Positions 6,033-12,032 of a stretch of 12,032 nucleotides of DNA are shown here, one piece after another. The notes beneath the pieces are model-generated. The model searched no databases and was not told the DNA's origin. It saw nothing but the letters and a program-made list of their open reading frames with translations. Positions within the stretch are counted from its first letter, which is position 1. Every line of letters begins with the position of its first letter. Origin of the DNA: Pseudomonadota bacterium (GTDB lineage Bacteria > Pseudomonadota > Alphaproteobacteria > Rhizobiales > Rhizobiaceae); contig JAEWFU010000094.1 in assembly GCA_023388675.1 (NCBI GenBank), positions 1 through 12,032 on the forward strand, read 5' to 3'. The position numbers and the translations under genes are program-made.

Positions 6033-6989
6033 CTACATGGCGAGAAGGGCAGCCGCCGTACGTTCGTCGGTGATCAGGCCGTTGACGAGGCGACCGCTGA
6101 CAGCGGCGAAGATGCCCGGCAGCTTTCGTTCGCCCATGGCGAGCGCGATCACCTCGGAAGAATCCCGCGAGGGGATCGGGGTCGAGGCCACGCGGTCATT
6201 GATCACGTCCTCTACCGGCCTTCCTTTGCTGTCGAACGCCCAACCGACAATCTCAGCGACGGCGCCGGCTTCGCGCAACGCCTCAAGCTCGTCCTTCGAG
6301 ATGAACCCATCCTGATAGAGCGGAGCCTCCGGCCCGAGATCGCCGACTCCGACGAAGGTGACGTCGGCCTGCGCGGCAAGTGTCATGGTTGCCCGGATGA
6401 GTTCCTGCCCGTGCAGCAGTTCGCGCTCTTCCGGCGACGATGCGATTACCGGCAGCGGCATCGGAAATGAGCGCGACTTGACCTTGTCGGCCATCGTGAA
6501 GACGACGTTGTAGAAAGCAGCCGAACCGTCCGGCGCAATGTTTCCGGTCAGCGACACGACCTTGTGCTGCTGGCATTCCATGGCCGGCAACTTTTCGATG
6601 GCCGCCTTCAGCGTGCGTCCCGTGCCGAGCGCCATCACGATCGGCTCCGACGACGACAGCCGCTTCTCGATCTCTGCGGCAGCGGCTTCCGCCACACCCA
6701 GTATCGTCGAGGCCGATCCCGGATCGCTGGGCACCACTTCGACAAGATCAAGTCCAAACCGCTCGCGCAGCCGGGATGCCAGTTCGAGGCAGTTGGCGAT
6801 GGGGTGATCGATGCGCACCTTCACCAGCCCCTCGGAAACGGCCAGCGAAACGAGGCGCTGGGCCGACTGCCGCGACACGCCGAGCTTGGCAGCAATCTGG
6901 TCCTGCGTGTTGCCGGCAACATAATAGAGCCAACCGGCGCGGGCCGCATCGTCGAGCCTAGATGAGGGGGTATCGCGAACTGTGCTCAT
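6033..6989 (-). CDS. SorC-family (sugar-binding) transcriptional regulator
   Basis: Regulator of 318 aa, the normal length for SorC/DeoR-type sugar sensors. The helix-turn-helix is at about 27-48 (NTQDQIAAKLGVSRQSAQRL), preceded by the typical RAGWLYYVAG. The sugar-phosphate-binding domain fills residues 60-318, with the phosphate loop MALGTGRTL (119-127), FVGVGDLGP (212-220) and the late VSGRLVNGLITDE segment. It lies two genes from the smo operon in the same orientation and is the natural candidate to sense a polyol catabolic intermediate such as a phosphorylated sugar. The start at 6989 has only a weak AGG nearby, but it matches the family N-terminus. Its stop is 2 bp from the end of the convergent DUF1127 gene, with no terminator between them. 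Confidence 0.92.
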   Translation of the reverse strand: MSTVRDTPSSRLDDAARAGWLYYVAGNTQDQIAAKLGVSRQSAQRLVSLAVSEGLVKVRIDHPIANCLELASRLRERFGLDLVEVVPSDPGSASTILGVAEAAAAEIEKRLSSSEPIVMALGTGRTLKAAIEKLPAMECQQHKVVSLTGNIAPDGSAAFYNVVFTMADKVKSRSFPMPLPVIASSPEERELLHGQELIRATMTLAAQADVTFVGVGDLGPEAPLYQDGFISKDELEALREAGAVAEIVGWAFDSKGRPVEDVINDRVASTPIPSRDSSEVIALAMGERKLPGIFAAVSGRLVNGLITDERTAAALLAM

Positions 6990-7021
6990 GGGTACCTGCG
7001 TCGGATCGGCGAGAGCCAGAC

Positions 7022-7042
7022 GATCGCCGCGCCGCAGCGATC
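7022..7042. promoter_or_regulatory. Dyad upstream of the SorC gene, candidate autoregulatory operator
   Basis: GATCGC (7022-7027) and GCGATC (7037-7042) form a dyad centred at 7032. Its 13-bp centre GCCGCGCCGCAGC (7026-7038) matches 12 of 13 bases of the centre of the palindrome upstream of smoE (GCTGCGCCGCAGC on the minus strand), with the same symmetry centre and a GAT/ATC flank on both sides. It sits just downstream of a weak promoter-like pair, so a bound regulator would repress its own gene. Confidence 0.5.
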
Positions 7043-7043
7043 A

Positions 7044-7072
7044 ACTCTGGCGACAGGAGCACGCACAGTCAA
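7044..7072 (-). promoter_or_regulatory. Weak promoter-like sequence for the SorC gene
   Basis: On the minus strand TTGACT (7067-7072) is followed after 17 bp by CAGAGT (7044-7049), a poor -10 box with three of six matches. The spacing is right and the dyad at 7022-7042 would overlap the transcription start, but the -10 is weak and the SorC gene could also be read from the cluster upstream. Confidence 0.3.
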
Positions 7073-7101
7073 CCGGCGCCTGAAAGCAGGTCCACGTACG
7101 G

Positions 7102-7536
7102 TCAGTCGTTGTCGCGGACGACCAATACGGATGTCTTCGAGTGACGGACCACACGCGCCGCGTTCGGCCCGATGAGGTAGTCTTCCGGCCCCTCGCGTCC
7201 GGCAGCGAGCACGATCAGGTCGGCCTTGACCACCCCGGCATAGTGCAGGATCTGGCGATAGATCGAACCATGGCCGACGATGTGGCGGTGCTTGACCTCG
7301 GCCGGCACATGCTTGCCGGTGAACTCGTGCAGTGCCTTGTTGGCATGGTCGATGGCCTCCTGTTCGTGCTCCTTGGGAAAGAAGCCACCGACGATGGAGA
7401 GGCCGTAGTCGGGCACCACGGTCATTACGTGCAGCGTTGCACCGAAAAGCCTGGCGTAGTCCACAGCCGTTCCGATAGTGCGTGCCTCGTTTTCAGCGTC
7501 GCCGAGATCGACCGAGACCAGGATGTTGCTGTACAT
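7102..7536 (-). CDS. Universal stress protein (UspA family), TeaD-like
   Basis: Single-domain universal stress protein of 144 aa, an alpha/beta nucleotide-binding fold. It begins MYSNILVSVDLGD and ends with the family's SVLVVRDND strand. The nucleotide loop is AAGREGPEDYLIGPNAARVVRH (111-132): G113-x2-G116, then only six residues to G123-P-N, where canonical ATP-binding members have nine and then G-S/T. This shortened DYLxG-x-NAARVVRH form is the one I recall for TeaD, the regulator linked to the TeaABC TRAP transporter. It lies 12 bp after the TRAP permease gene, and its AGGGAG ribosome binding site (7545-7550) overlaps that gene's TAG stop, so the two are translationally coupled. The likely role is control of transporter activity; this is inference from context. 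Confidence 0.9.
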   Translation of the reverse strand: MYSNILVSVDLGDAENEARTIGTAVDYARLFGATLHVMTVVPDYGLSIVGGFFPKEHEQEAIDHANKALHEFTGKHVPAEVKHRHIVGHGSIYRQILHYAGVVKADLIVLAAGREGPEDYLIGPNAARVVRHSKTSVLVVRDND

Positions 7537-7544
7537 GGTCGTAT

Positions 7545-7551
7545 CTCCCTA
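7545..7551 (-). promoter_or_regulatory. USP ribosome binding site overlapping the TRAP stop codon
   Basis: On the minus strand the bases read TAGGGAG: the TAG (7549-7551) ends the permease gene while AGGGAG (7545-7550) is the ribosome binding site for the USP gene, 8 bases before its ATG. This predicts that translation of USP depends on ribosomes finishing the permease. Confidence 0.65.
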
Positions 7552-10221
7552 CGTAGTCTTCGGATTGCCGAACAGCGTGCCGCCACGACGGCGCTGTGTG
7601 AAGACGACGAGGCCGAACAGCAGCAGCGCCGGAACGTAAAAGACCTCGCGCGGCATCCGCTCGGCGGTAACCTCGATCGCAGTGACCTGTACCGGCCGGT
7701 CGGGATCATAGAAATCCATGTTCGACAGGGTGCGGCCGGCAAGGCTGTTCATGTCGAGCGGCTCGTCGAGAATCGCCTTTTCGTCCTGAATGCTGACGTT
7801 CATTCCCATCGCACGCTCGAAACGGGCTTCACCGCTTTCGCCCTGGGGGCCGAGATCGAATGCCATGGTGCGCTCGACCAGCCTGTCGGGATTGTCGAAA
7901 TCTGGTCCGGTGATGACCAGGCGCGCCTGCGCGCCGTCCGGCTCGCCCTCAATCACCTCGAACAGCTGCACCGGCTCCACTCGATCGTAGGGCGGCTGTA
8001 CCAGATCGAGGAAGAAGCCTGGCCGAAGCAGCATGAAGGTGACAAGCAGGAGCGCCGCCGATTCCCACAGCCGCGAGCGAGCCATGAAGAAGCCCTGCGT
8101 CGCCGCAGCGAATATCAGCATGGCCAGGATTGCCTGGATTGTAACCCAGATCGCCCCGGCCCAGCTCACGTCGATCAGCAGCAGATCGGTGTTGAAGACA
8201 AAGATGAACGGCAAAAGCACCGTGCGCAGCGAATAGAAGAAGGCGGTGAAGCCCGTCTTGATCGGATCGCCGCCGGAGACCGCGGCCGCCGCGAAGGAGG
8301 CCAGCCCCACCGGTGGCGTCACGTCGGCCATGATGCCGAAATAGAAGACGAACATATGCGCCGCTATCAGCGGGATGAGGACGCCGTTGGCGGCGCCGAG
8401 CTCGACTATGACTGGCGCCATCAGGGAGGACACGACGATGTAGTTCGCCGTCGTCGGCAGACCCATTCCAAGAACCAGGCTAATGACCGCCGTGAAGACG
8501 AGGATCAGGAAGATGTTGCCGCCCGACAGGAACTCGACGAACTCCGCCATCACCTGGCCGATGCCGGTCAGCGTGACCGTGCCGACGATGATGCCGGCTG
8601 CCGCGGTCGCGCAGGCGATACCGATCATGTTGCGCGCGCCGGAAATCATGCCGGCGATGAGATCGTCGAAGCCGTCGCGTATCGCGGCGCTAGTCTCCGC
8701 GCTCTGCATGCCCCGGAACATGGCCTTCAGCGGCTTCTGGGTCAGCATGATGACGATCAACAGGACTACTGCATAGAACGCGGAGAGGCCCGGCGAACGA
8801 CGCTCGATCATCAGGAACCAGACGAGCACGAAGAGCGGCAGCAGGTAATGCAGGCCCGTCTTGATCACCTCGGAAGCGATCGGCAGCTCCACGACAGGCG
8901 CGTTGGGATCGTCCAACTCCAGATCGGGTTGCCGGGCCGCGTACCAGATGAGGAGAACGTAGGTCGCCAACAGCGCAAGCAGCAGCACAGGCGCGGAAAC
9001 CGCCGGCAGCAGCCATTTCACGAGATTGATCGCGTAGTAGATCGCGCCCGCCAGAATGACGATGGATAGCGTCACGAGGCCCGATCGCAGCAGCGCCACC
9101 TTCGCCGGATGCTGCACGCGCTTGGGCAGCGAGGGCATATCGTTGCGGACCGCCTCGAGATGCACGAGGTAGAGCAGAGCGATGTAGGAAACCACTGCCG
9201 GCAAAAAAGCATGCTTGATGACCTGCAGGTAGGAAATGCCCACATACTCTACCATCAGGAAGGCTGCCGCACCCATCACGGGCGGCATGATCTGGCCGTT
9301 GACCGAGCTTGCGACTTCGACCGAGCCGGCCTTTTCGGCGGAGAAGCCGACGCGCTTCATCAGCGGGATCGTGAACGTGCCGGTCGTCACCACGTTGGCG
9401 ATCGAGGAGCCGGAGATGAGGCCGGTCATCATCGAGGCCAGCACCGCCGCCTTGGCAGGGCCACCCTTCAGGTGTCCGAGCAGCGCGAAAGCGAGCTTGA
9501 TGAAGAAATTGCCGGCGCCTGCGCGGTCGAGCATCGAGCCGAATAGCACGAACAGGAAGACGAAGGCCGTCGAGACGCCCAGCGCGACACCGAAAACGCC
9601 GCCGGTCGACAGCCACATCTGGTCCATCGCGCGTGAGAACGATGCGCCGCCCCAGCGGATGATGTCGGGCACGAAGGTCGACGAACCGAAGAACACATAG
9701 GCCAGAAACACCAACGCGACAATCACAAGCGGCGGACCGAGGGCACGCCGTGTCGCCTCAAGCAGGAGAATCATACCGAGCCCGGCTGCCACCAGATCTT
9801 GCGTGATCGGCAGACCCGGGCGCTGGGCAAGATCGCGGTAGAATATGAAGATGTAGAGCGCGCAGAACGCAGCCAGAATACCGAGCACCCAGTCGAGCAG
9901 CGGAATGCGATCGCGCGGGCTGCGGGGCAATGCGGGGAAGGCCATGAACGCCAGGAACACGCCGAATGCGAGATGGATCGAGCGTGTCTGCGTGTCGTTG
10001 AAGACGAGTTGCAGGCCCGTCATGCGCGACAGCATGAAGGGCAGCGGCGAAGCTATGTAAAGTTGGAACAGCGACCAGCACAGCGCCACGCCTGCGATCA
10101 CCAGGCCGGCGGTACCGACCGGATTGCGCGCTCCGGTGTCACTCGATGCGACGAGATCCTGAAGTTCGTCGTCGGTCATGGCAGTTGCTGCCTTGCCGGC
10201 AGTCTTCGGATCGTTCGCCAT
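7549..10221 (-). CDS. TRAP transporter 4TM/12TM fusion permease
   Basis: Large inner-membrane protein (890 aa) joining the small (DctQ-like) and large (DctM-like) subunits of a TAXI-type TRAP transporter, a sodium- or proton-driven importer that works with a periplasmic binding protein. After a soluble N-terminus (1-35), the small-subunit part has segments around 36-55, 80-98, 108-128 and 141-156 with LLLEATRRALG (152-162). The large-subunit part has conserved SGSSIANVVTTGTFTIP (270-286), NGQIMPPVMGAAAF (308-321), GMGLPTTANYI (585-595) and DVTPPVGLA (633-641), matching the paired ion and substrate sites. Residues about 735-860 form a soluble C-terminal domain of the DUF3394 type, then a last membrane helix (861-876). 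The ATG at 10221 has AGGAGGGG (10228-10235) at ideal spacing; the in-frame ATG at 10287 lies inside a hairpin. Substrate unknown. Confidence 0.94.
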   Translation of the reverse strand: MANDPKTAGKAATAMTDDELQDLVASSDTGARNPVGTAGLVIAGVALCWSLFQLYIASPLPFMLSRMTGLQLVFNDTQTRSIHLAFGVFLAFMAFPALPRSPRDRIPLLDWVLGILAAFCALYIFIFYRDLAQRPGLPITQDLVAAGLGMILLLEATRRALGPPLVIVALVFLAYVFFGSSTFVPDIIRWGGASFSRAMDQMWLSTGGVFGVALGVSTAFVFLFVLFGSMLDRAGAGNFFIKLAFALLGHLKGGPAKAAVLASMMTGLISGSSIANVVTTGTFTIPLMKRVGFSAEKAGSVEVASSVNGQIMPPVMGAAAFLMVEYVGISYLQVIKHAFLPAVVSYIALLYLVHLEAVRNDMPSLPKRVQHPAKVALLRSGLVTLSIVILAGAIYYAINLVKWLLPAVSAPVLLLALLATYVLLIWYAARQPDLELDDPNAPVVELPIASEVIKTGLHYLLPLFVLVWFLMIERRSPGLSAFYAVVLLIVIMLTQKPLKAMFRGMQSAETSAAIRDGFDDLIAGMISGARNMIGIACATAAAGIIVGTVTLTGIGQVMAEFVEFLSGGNIFLILVFTAVISLVLGMGLPTTANYIVVSSLMAPVIVELGAANGVLIPLIAAHMFVFYFGIMADVTPPVGLASFAAAAVSGGDPIKTGFTAFFYSLRTVLLPFIFVFNTDLLLIDVSWAGAIWVTIQAILAMLIFAAATQGFFMARSRLWESAALLLVTFMLLRPGFFLDLVQPPYDRVEPVQLFEVIEGEPDGAQARLVITGPDFDNPDRLVERTMAFDLGPQGESGEARFERAMGMNVSIQDEKAILDEPLDMNSLAGRTLSNMDFYDPDRPVQVTAIEVTAERMPREVFYVPALLLFGLVVFTQRRRGGTLFGNPKTT

Positions 10222-10268
10222 CTGGGTCCCCTCCTGACGCGCACATTGCCCGGACGGGCATCTTATCC

Positions 10269-10299
10269 AAAACGGGGCGCCCGGCAATCGGACGCCCCG
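10269..10299 (-). terminator. Terminator-like hairpin between TAXI binding protein and permease genes
   Basis: CGGGGCG (10273-10279) pairs with CGCCCCG (10293-10299); inside, CCG (10281-10283) pairs with CGG (10289-10291) around a GCAAT loop. On the minus strand the stem is followed directly by TTTT (10269-10272). It begins 12 bases after the binding-protein stop. The permease gene downstream has no other obvious promoter, so this is probably a leaky terminator that lowers permease mRNA relative to binding protein. A second, overlapping dyad CCCGA/TCGGG (10296-10308) shares the left half of the stem and could compete with it. Confidence 0.65.
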
Positions 10300-10310
10300 A
10301 ATTTCGGGCC

Positions 10311-11291
10311 TTACTGCAGCCAGCCCTTCTCCTTGTAGTACTTCTCGGCACCCGGATGGACCGGCGCGGAGTTACCCTGGCCGACCATGTCTTCCGGCGC
10401 CAGGTTGGCGAGCGCCGGATGCAGGCTCTTGAAGTTGTCGAAGTCGTCGAAGACCGCCTTGACGAACTGGTAGACGACCTCGTCGTCGACGGTGGCGGAG
10501 GTCACGACCGTGGCGCCGACACCGAAGGTGTTCACGTCATTGTCGGTGCCGCGATACATACCGCCGGGGATCACCGCCTTGAAGTAGTACGGATTGTCTT
10601 CGACCAGTTTGTCGACGACCTCCCCTTCGACCGGCACGATCACGCTGTCGCAGGTCGTGGTGGCCTCCTGGATTGCGCCTGCCGGATGGCCGACGGTGTA
10701 AGCGAAGGCATCGATATTGTTGTCGCACAGCGCCGAGCTCTGTTCGGCAGGCGCCAGCTCGGCAGCGAGCGAAAAGTCGGCGTTGGTCCAGCCCTTCTCT
10801 GCGATCAGCAGGTCCATCAGAGCACGCTGGCCGGAGCCGGGATTGCCGATGTTGACGCGCTTGCCCTTGAGGTCGTCGAAGCCAGCTACGCCTGTTTCAG
10901 AGCGCGCCACGACAGTCAGGGGCTCGGCGTGAAGCGAGAACACCGAACGCAGGTCTTCATGCGCGCCGCCGTCTGCGAAGTTCGCTTCGCCGTTGAACGC
11001 GTTGTACTGCACGTCCGACTGCACGACACCGAATTCGAGGTCGCCGCCCTTGATCGCGTTGACGTTGAACACGGAACCGCCGGTCGATTCGACCGAGCAG
11101 CGGATGCCGTGGTCCCGGCGGGTCTGGTTCATCAGGCGGCAGATCGCGCCGCCGACCGGGTAATAGACGCCGGTGACGCCGCCGGTGCCGACGGAGATGA
11201 ACTGCTGCTCCTGCGCAACGGCGGCGCCGGCGGCCAGTGAACCGCCCATCGCCACCGCCAGGCCGAGGCCAATCAGGTTTCTGGGTTTCAT
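10311..11291 (-). CDS. TAXI-family TRAP transporter solute-binding protein
   Basis: Periplasmic binding protein (326 aa) of the TAXI class, which delivers substrate to the fused permease. The signal peptide is residues 1-26 ([10 protein letters not shown]... ending AVA, cleavage before QEQQF). The family signature [17 protein letters not shown] is at 35-51, followed by the usual [28 protein letters not shown], and the domain ends with [15 protein letters not shown]. Cysteines at C51 and in GIRCSVE could form a disulfide, as commonly seen in the class. The ATG at 11291 is chosen for its AAGGAGA ribosome binding site (11299-11305) and clean signal peptide; 31 more codons are open upstream but look non-coding. 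The gene lies 89 bp after the BKACE gene. Known TAXI ligands include glutamate and 2-oxoglutarate-type acids; which applies here cannot be told. Confidence 0.93.
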   Translation of the reverse strand: MKPRNLIGLGLAVAMGGSLAAGAAVAQEQQFISVGTGGVTGVYYPVGGAICRLMNQTRRDHGIRCSVESTGGSVFNVNAIKGGDLEFGVVQSDVQYNAFNGEANFADGGAHEDLRSVFSLHAEPLTVVARSETGVAGFDDLKGKRVNIGNPGSGQRALMDLLIAEKGWTNADFSLAAELAPAEQSSALCDNNIDAFAYTVGHPAGAIQEATTTCDSVIVPVEGEVVDKLVEDNPYYFKAVIPGGMYRGTDNDVNTFGVGATVVTSATVDDEVVYQFVKAVFDDFDNFKSLHPALANLAPEDMVGQGNSAPVHPGAEKYYKEKGWLQ

Positions 11292-11380
11292 GTTTGCGTC
11301 TCCTTGCTCCTTGCACGTTCCCCTGATGGGTTGGTTGACGTAACCCGGATACCTCCGTGCACGAGGACCGGTTGTTCGGC

Positions 11381-12032
11381 TCACCCGGAGGCTGCCGAAA
11401 TCTCATTGGCGGCCGATGCGGGTACTCGCCAAAGCCTGCGCAAATCTGCGGCCTTTGCAACCCCACGACCGCAATCTCCTGCCGCCGCTACCGTCGCGGC
11501 GACGACTGCTGCGTTGTCCGGAGCCAATGACCCGTCCGGCAGCCAGAGATTGTTCTCGAAACCGACGCGGGCATGACCTCCTACTTGCGACGCACGCGCC
11601 ATGAATTCCGTCTCGCGCGGGCCGAAGGCGCACAGCATCCATTGATGCCGTTCGATGCCGGCGGAAAGGAACGCCTCGAGCTCGCCATCCGTGGCGCCCT
11701 GCTCCGTGTACCGGCCGAGCACCGCAAGCACTGCGAGCGGCCCATCCGGCAGCACGCCGCGCGCGGCAAGCGCATCCAGACCCGCCAGCTCGGCCGCCTC
11801 GTAGACGATGATCTGATGCAGCGTGCCGGCCTTCTCCATGCGCTCGAAAAGTGCTGCGGCCAGGCGCTCGTCGCCATTCTCAGGCAGGATCTCGCGCAGC
11901 GCGATCGATACGGATTCCGGCTGCAGCGCGTCGATGACGGCGACCTGCTCTTCGGGCGTGTAGCGTCCGACCGCCTCGGTGGTCACCTGCACCACCATGT
12001 CGTCGCCGACTGCCTTGCGCACGGCCGTGACG
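11381..12032 (-). CDS. BKACE-family beta-keto acid cleavage enzyme (DUF849), N-terminus off the right edge
   Basis: Enzyme of the 3-keto-5-aminohexanoate cleavage (Kce/BKACE) family, which uses a divalent metal and acetyl-CoA to split a beta-keto acid into acetoacetate and a CoA thioester. 217 residues are visible. The core TIM-barrel strand [17 protein letters not shown] matches the family's QVTTG..R.T.EE region, and [20 protein letters not shown] matches HVRVGLEDN, retaining the acidic residue after VGF. The metal-binding His-x-His motif would be in the missing N-terminus. The frame runs open to 12032, so the GTG at 12022 is not the real start. Differences from typical members are [11 protein letters not shown] where GS.NF is usual and IIVYEAAEL where PE.E.F is usual, so the substrate may be unusual. 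It is upstream of and co-directional with the TAXI binding protein (89 bp). Confidence 0.85.
   Translation of the reverse strand, partial: VTAVRKAVGDDMVVQVTTEAVGRYTPEEQVAVIDALQPESVSIALREILPENGDERLAAALFERMEKAGTLHQIIVYEAAELAGLDALAARGVLPDGPLAVLAVLGRYTEQGATDGELEAFLSAGIERHQWMLCAFGPRETEFMARASQVGGHARVGFENNLWLPDGSLAPDNAAVVAATVAAAGDCGRGVAKAADLRRLWRVPASAANEISAASG

Noticed and set aside
7141..9069. A 642-codon open frame on the plus strand
   Set aside because: It lies antisense to the USP gene and the TRAP permease and has the same low-information H/D/R/Q-rich composition; it has no recognisable motif.
10146..11240. A 364-codon open frame on the plus strand
   Set aside because: It is antisense to the TAXI binding protein gene and the permease start, with no convincing ribosome binding site or domain.
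11333..11345. Dyad GGTT-GACGT-AACC between the BKACE and TAXI genes
   Set aside because: Four-base arms are too short to set apart from chance, and no promoter-like pair is placed around it.

Overview
The window is GC-rich alphaproteobacterial DNA, most likely Hyphomicrobiales (Mesorhizobium/Phyllobacteriaceae-like). This rests on codon use, on a polyol ABC operon of the smo type, on a TAXI-TRAP transporter fusion, and on a repeat whose translation reads HPEVRAQRASKD, a familiar intergenic element of that order. It is not a measured taxonomic assignment. Ten protein genes read on the minus strand and one small gene (5842-6030) reads on the plus strand. There is no RNA gene, CRISPR array, transposase or prophage gene that I can support.

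Region A (1-4842) is a sorbitol/mannitol uptake and oxidation operon, transcribed right to left: smoE (periplasmic binding protein), smoF and smoG (membrane subunits), smoK (ATPase) and smoS (sorbitol dehydrogenase, cut by the left edge). The smoF-smoG-smoK-smoS genes are packed within 0-16 bp of each other. smoE is separated from smoF by 249 bp holding a long inverted repeat made of two copies of the rhizobial element plus two smaller hairpins. A good sigma70-type promoter (TTGACT-N17-AATATT) precedes smoE, with a perfect 29-bp palindrome just upstream of its -35 box.

Region B (4843-6989) holds regulators: a GcvA-like LysR protein (minus), a divergent 62-residue DUF1127 protein (plus), and a SorC-family sugar-responsive regulator (minus) that ends 2 bp from the DUF1127 gene. 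A dyad in front of the SorC gene has the same 13-bp core (12/13 identical) and the same centre of symmetry as the palindrome in front of smoE. This makes the SorC protein the best candidate regulator of the polyol operon and of itself.

Region C (7102-12032) is a second transport cluster, also read right to left: a partial BKACE (beta-keto acid cleavage, DUF849) enzyme cut by the right edge, a TAXI-type binding protein, a TRAP 4TM/12TM fusion permease, and a TeaD-like universal stress protein. The binding protein and permease genes are separated by a terminator-like hairpin with a short T run. The substrate is unknown; the linked BKACE enzyme suggests a keto acid or amino-acid-derived acid.

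Both transport clusters place structured RNA between the binding-protein gene and its permease gene, which would favour excess binding protein. The least described parts are the BKACE/TAXI-TRAP/USP module, the shared palindromic operator, and the LysR/DUF1127 pair. I see no wholly new defence or mobile system here.
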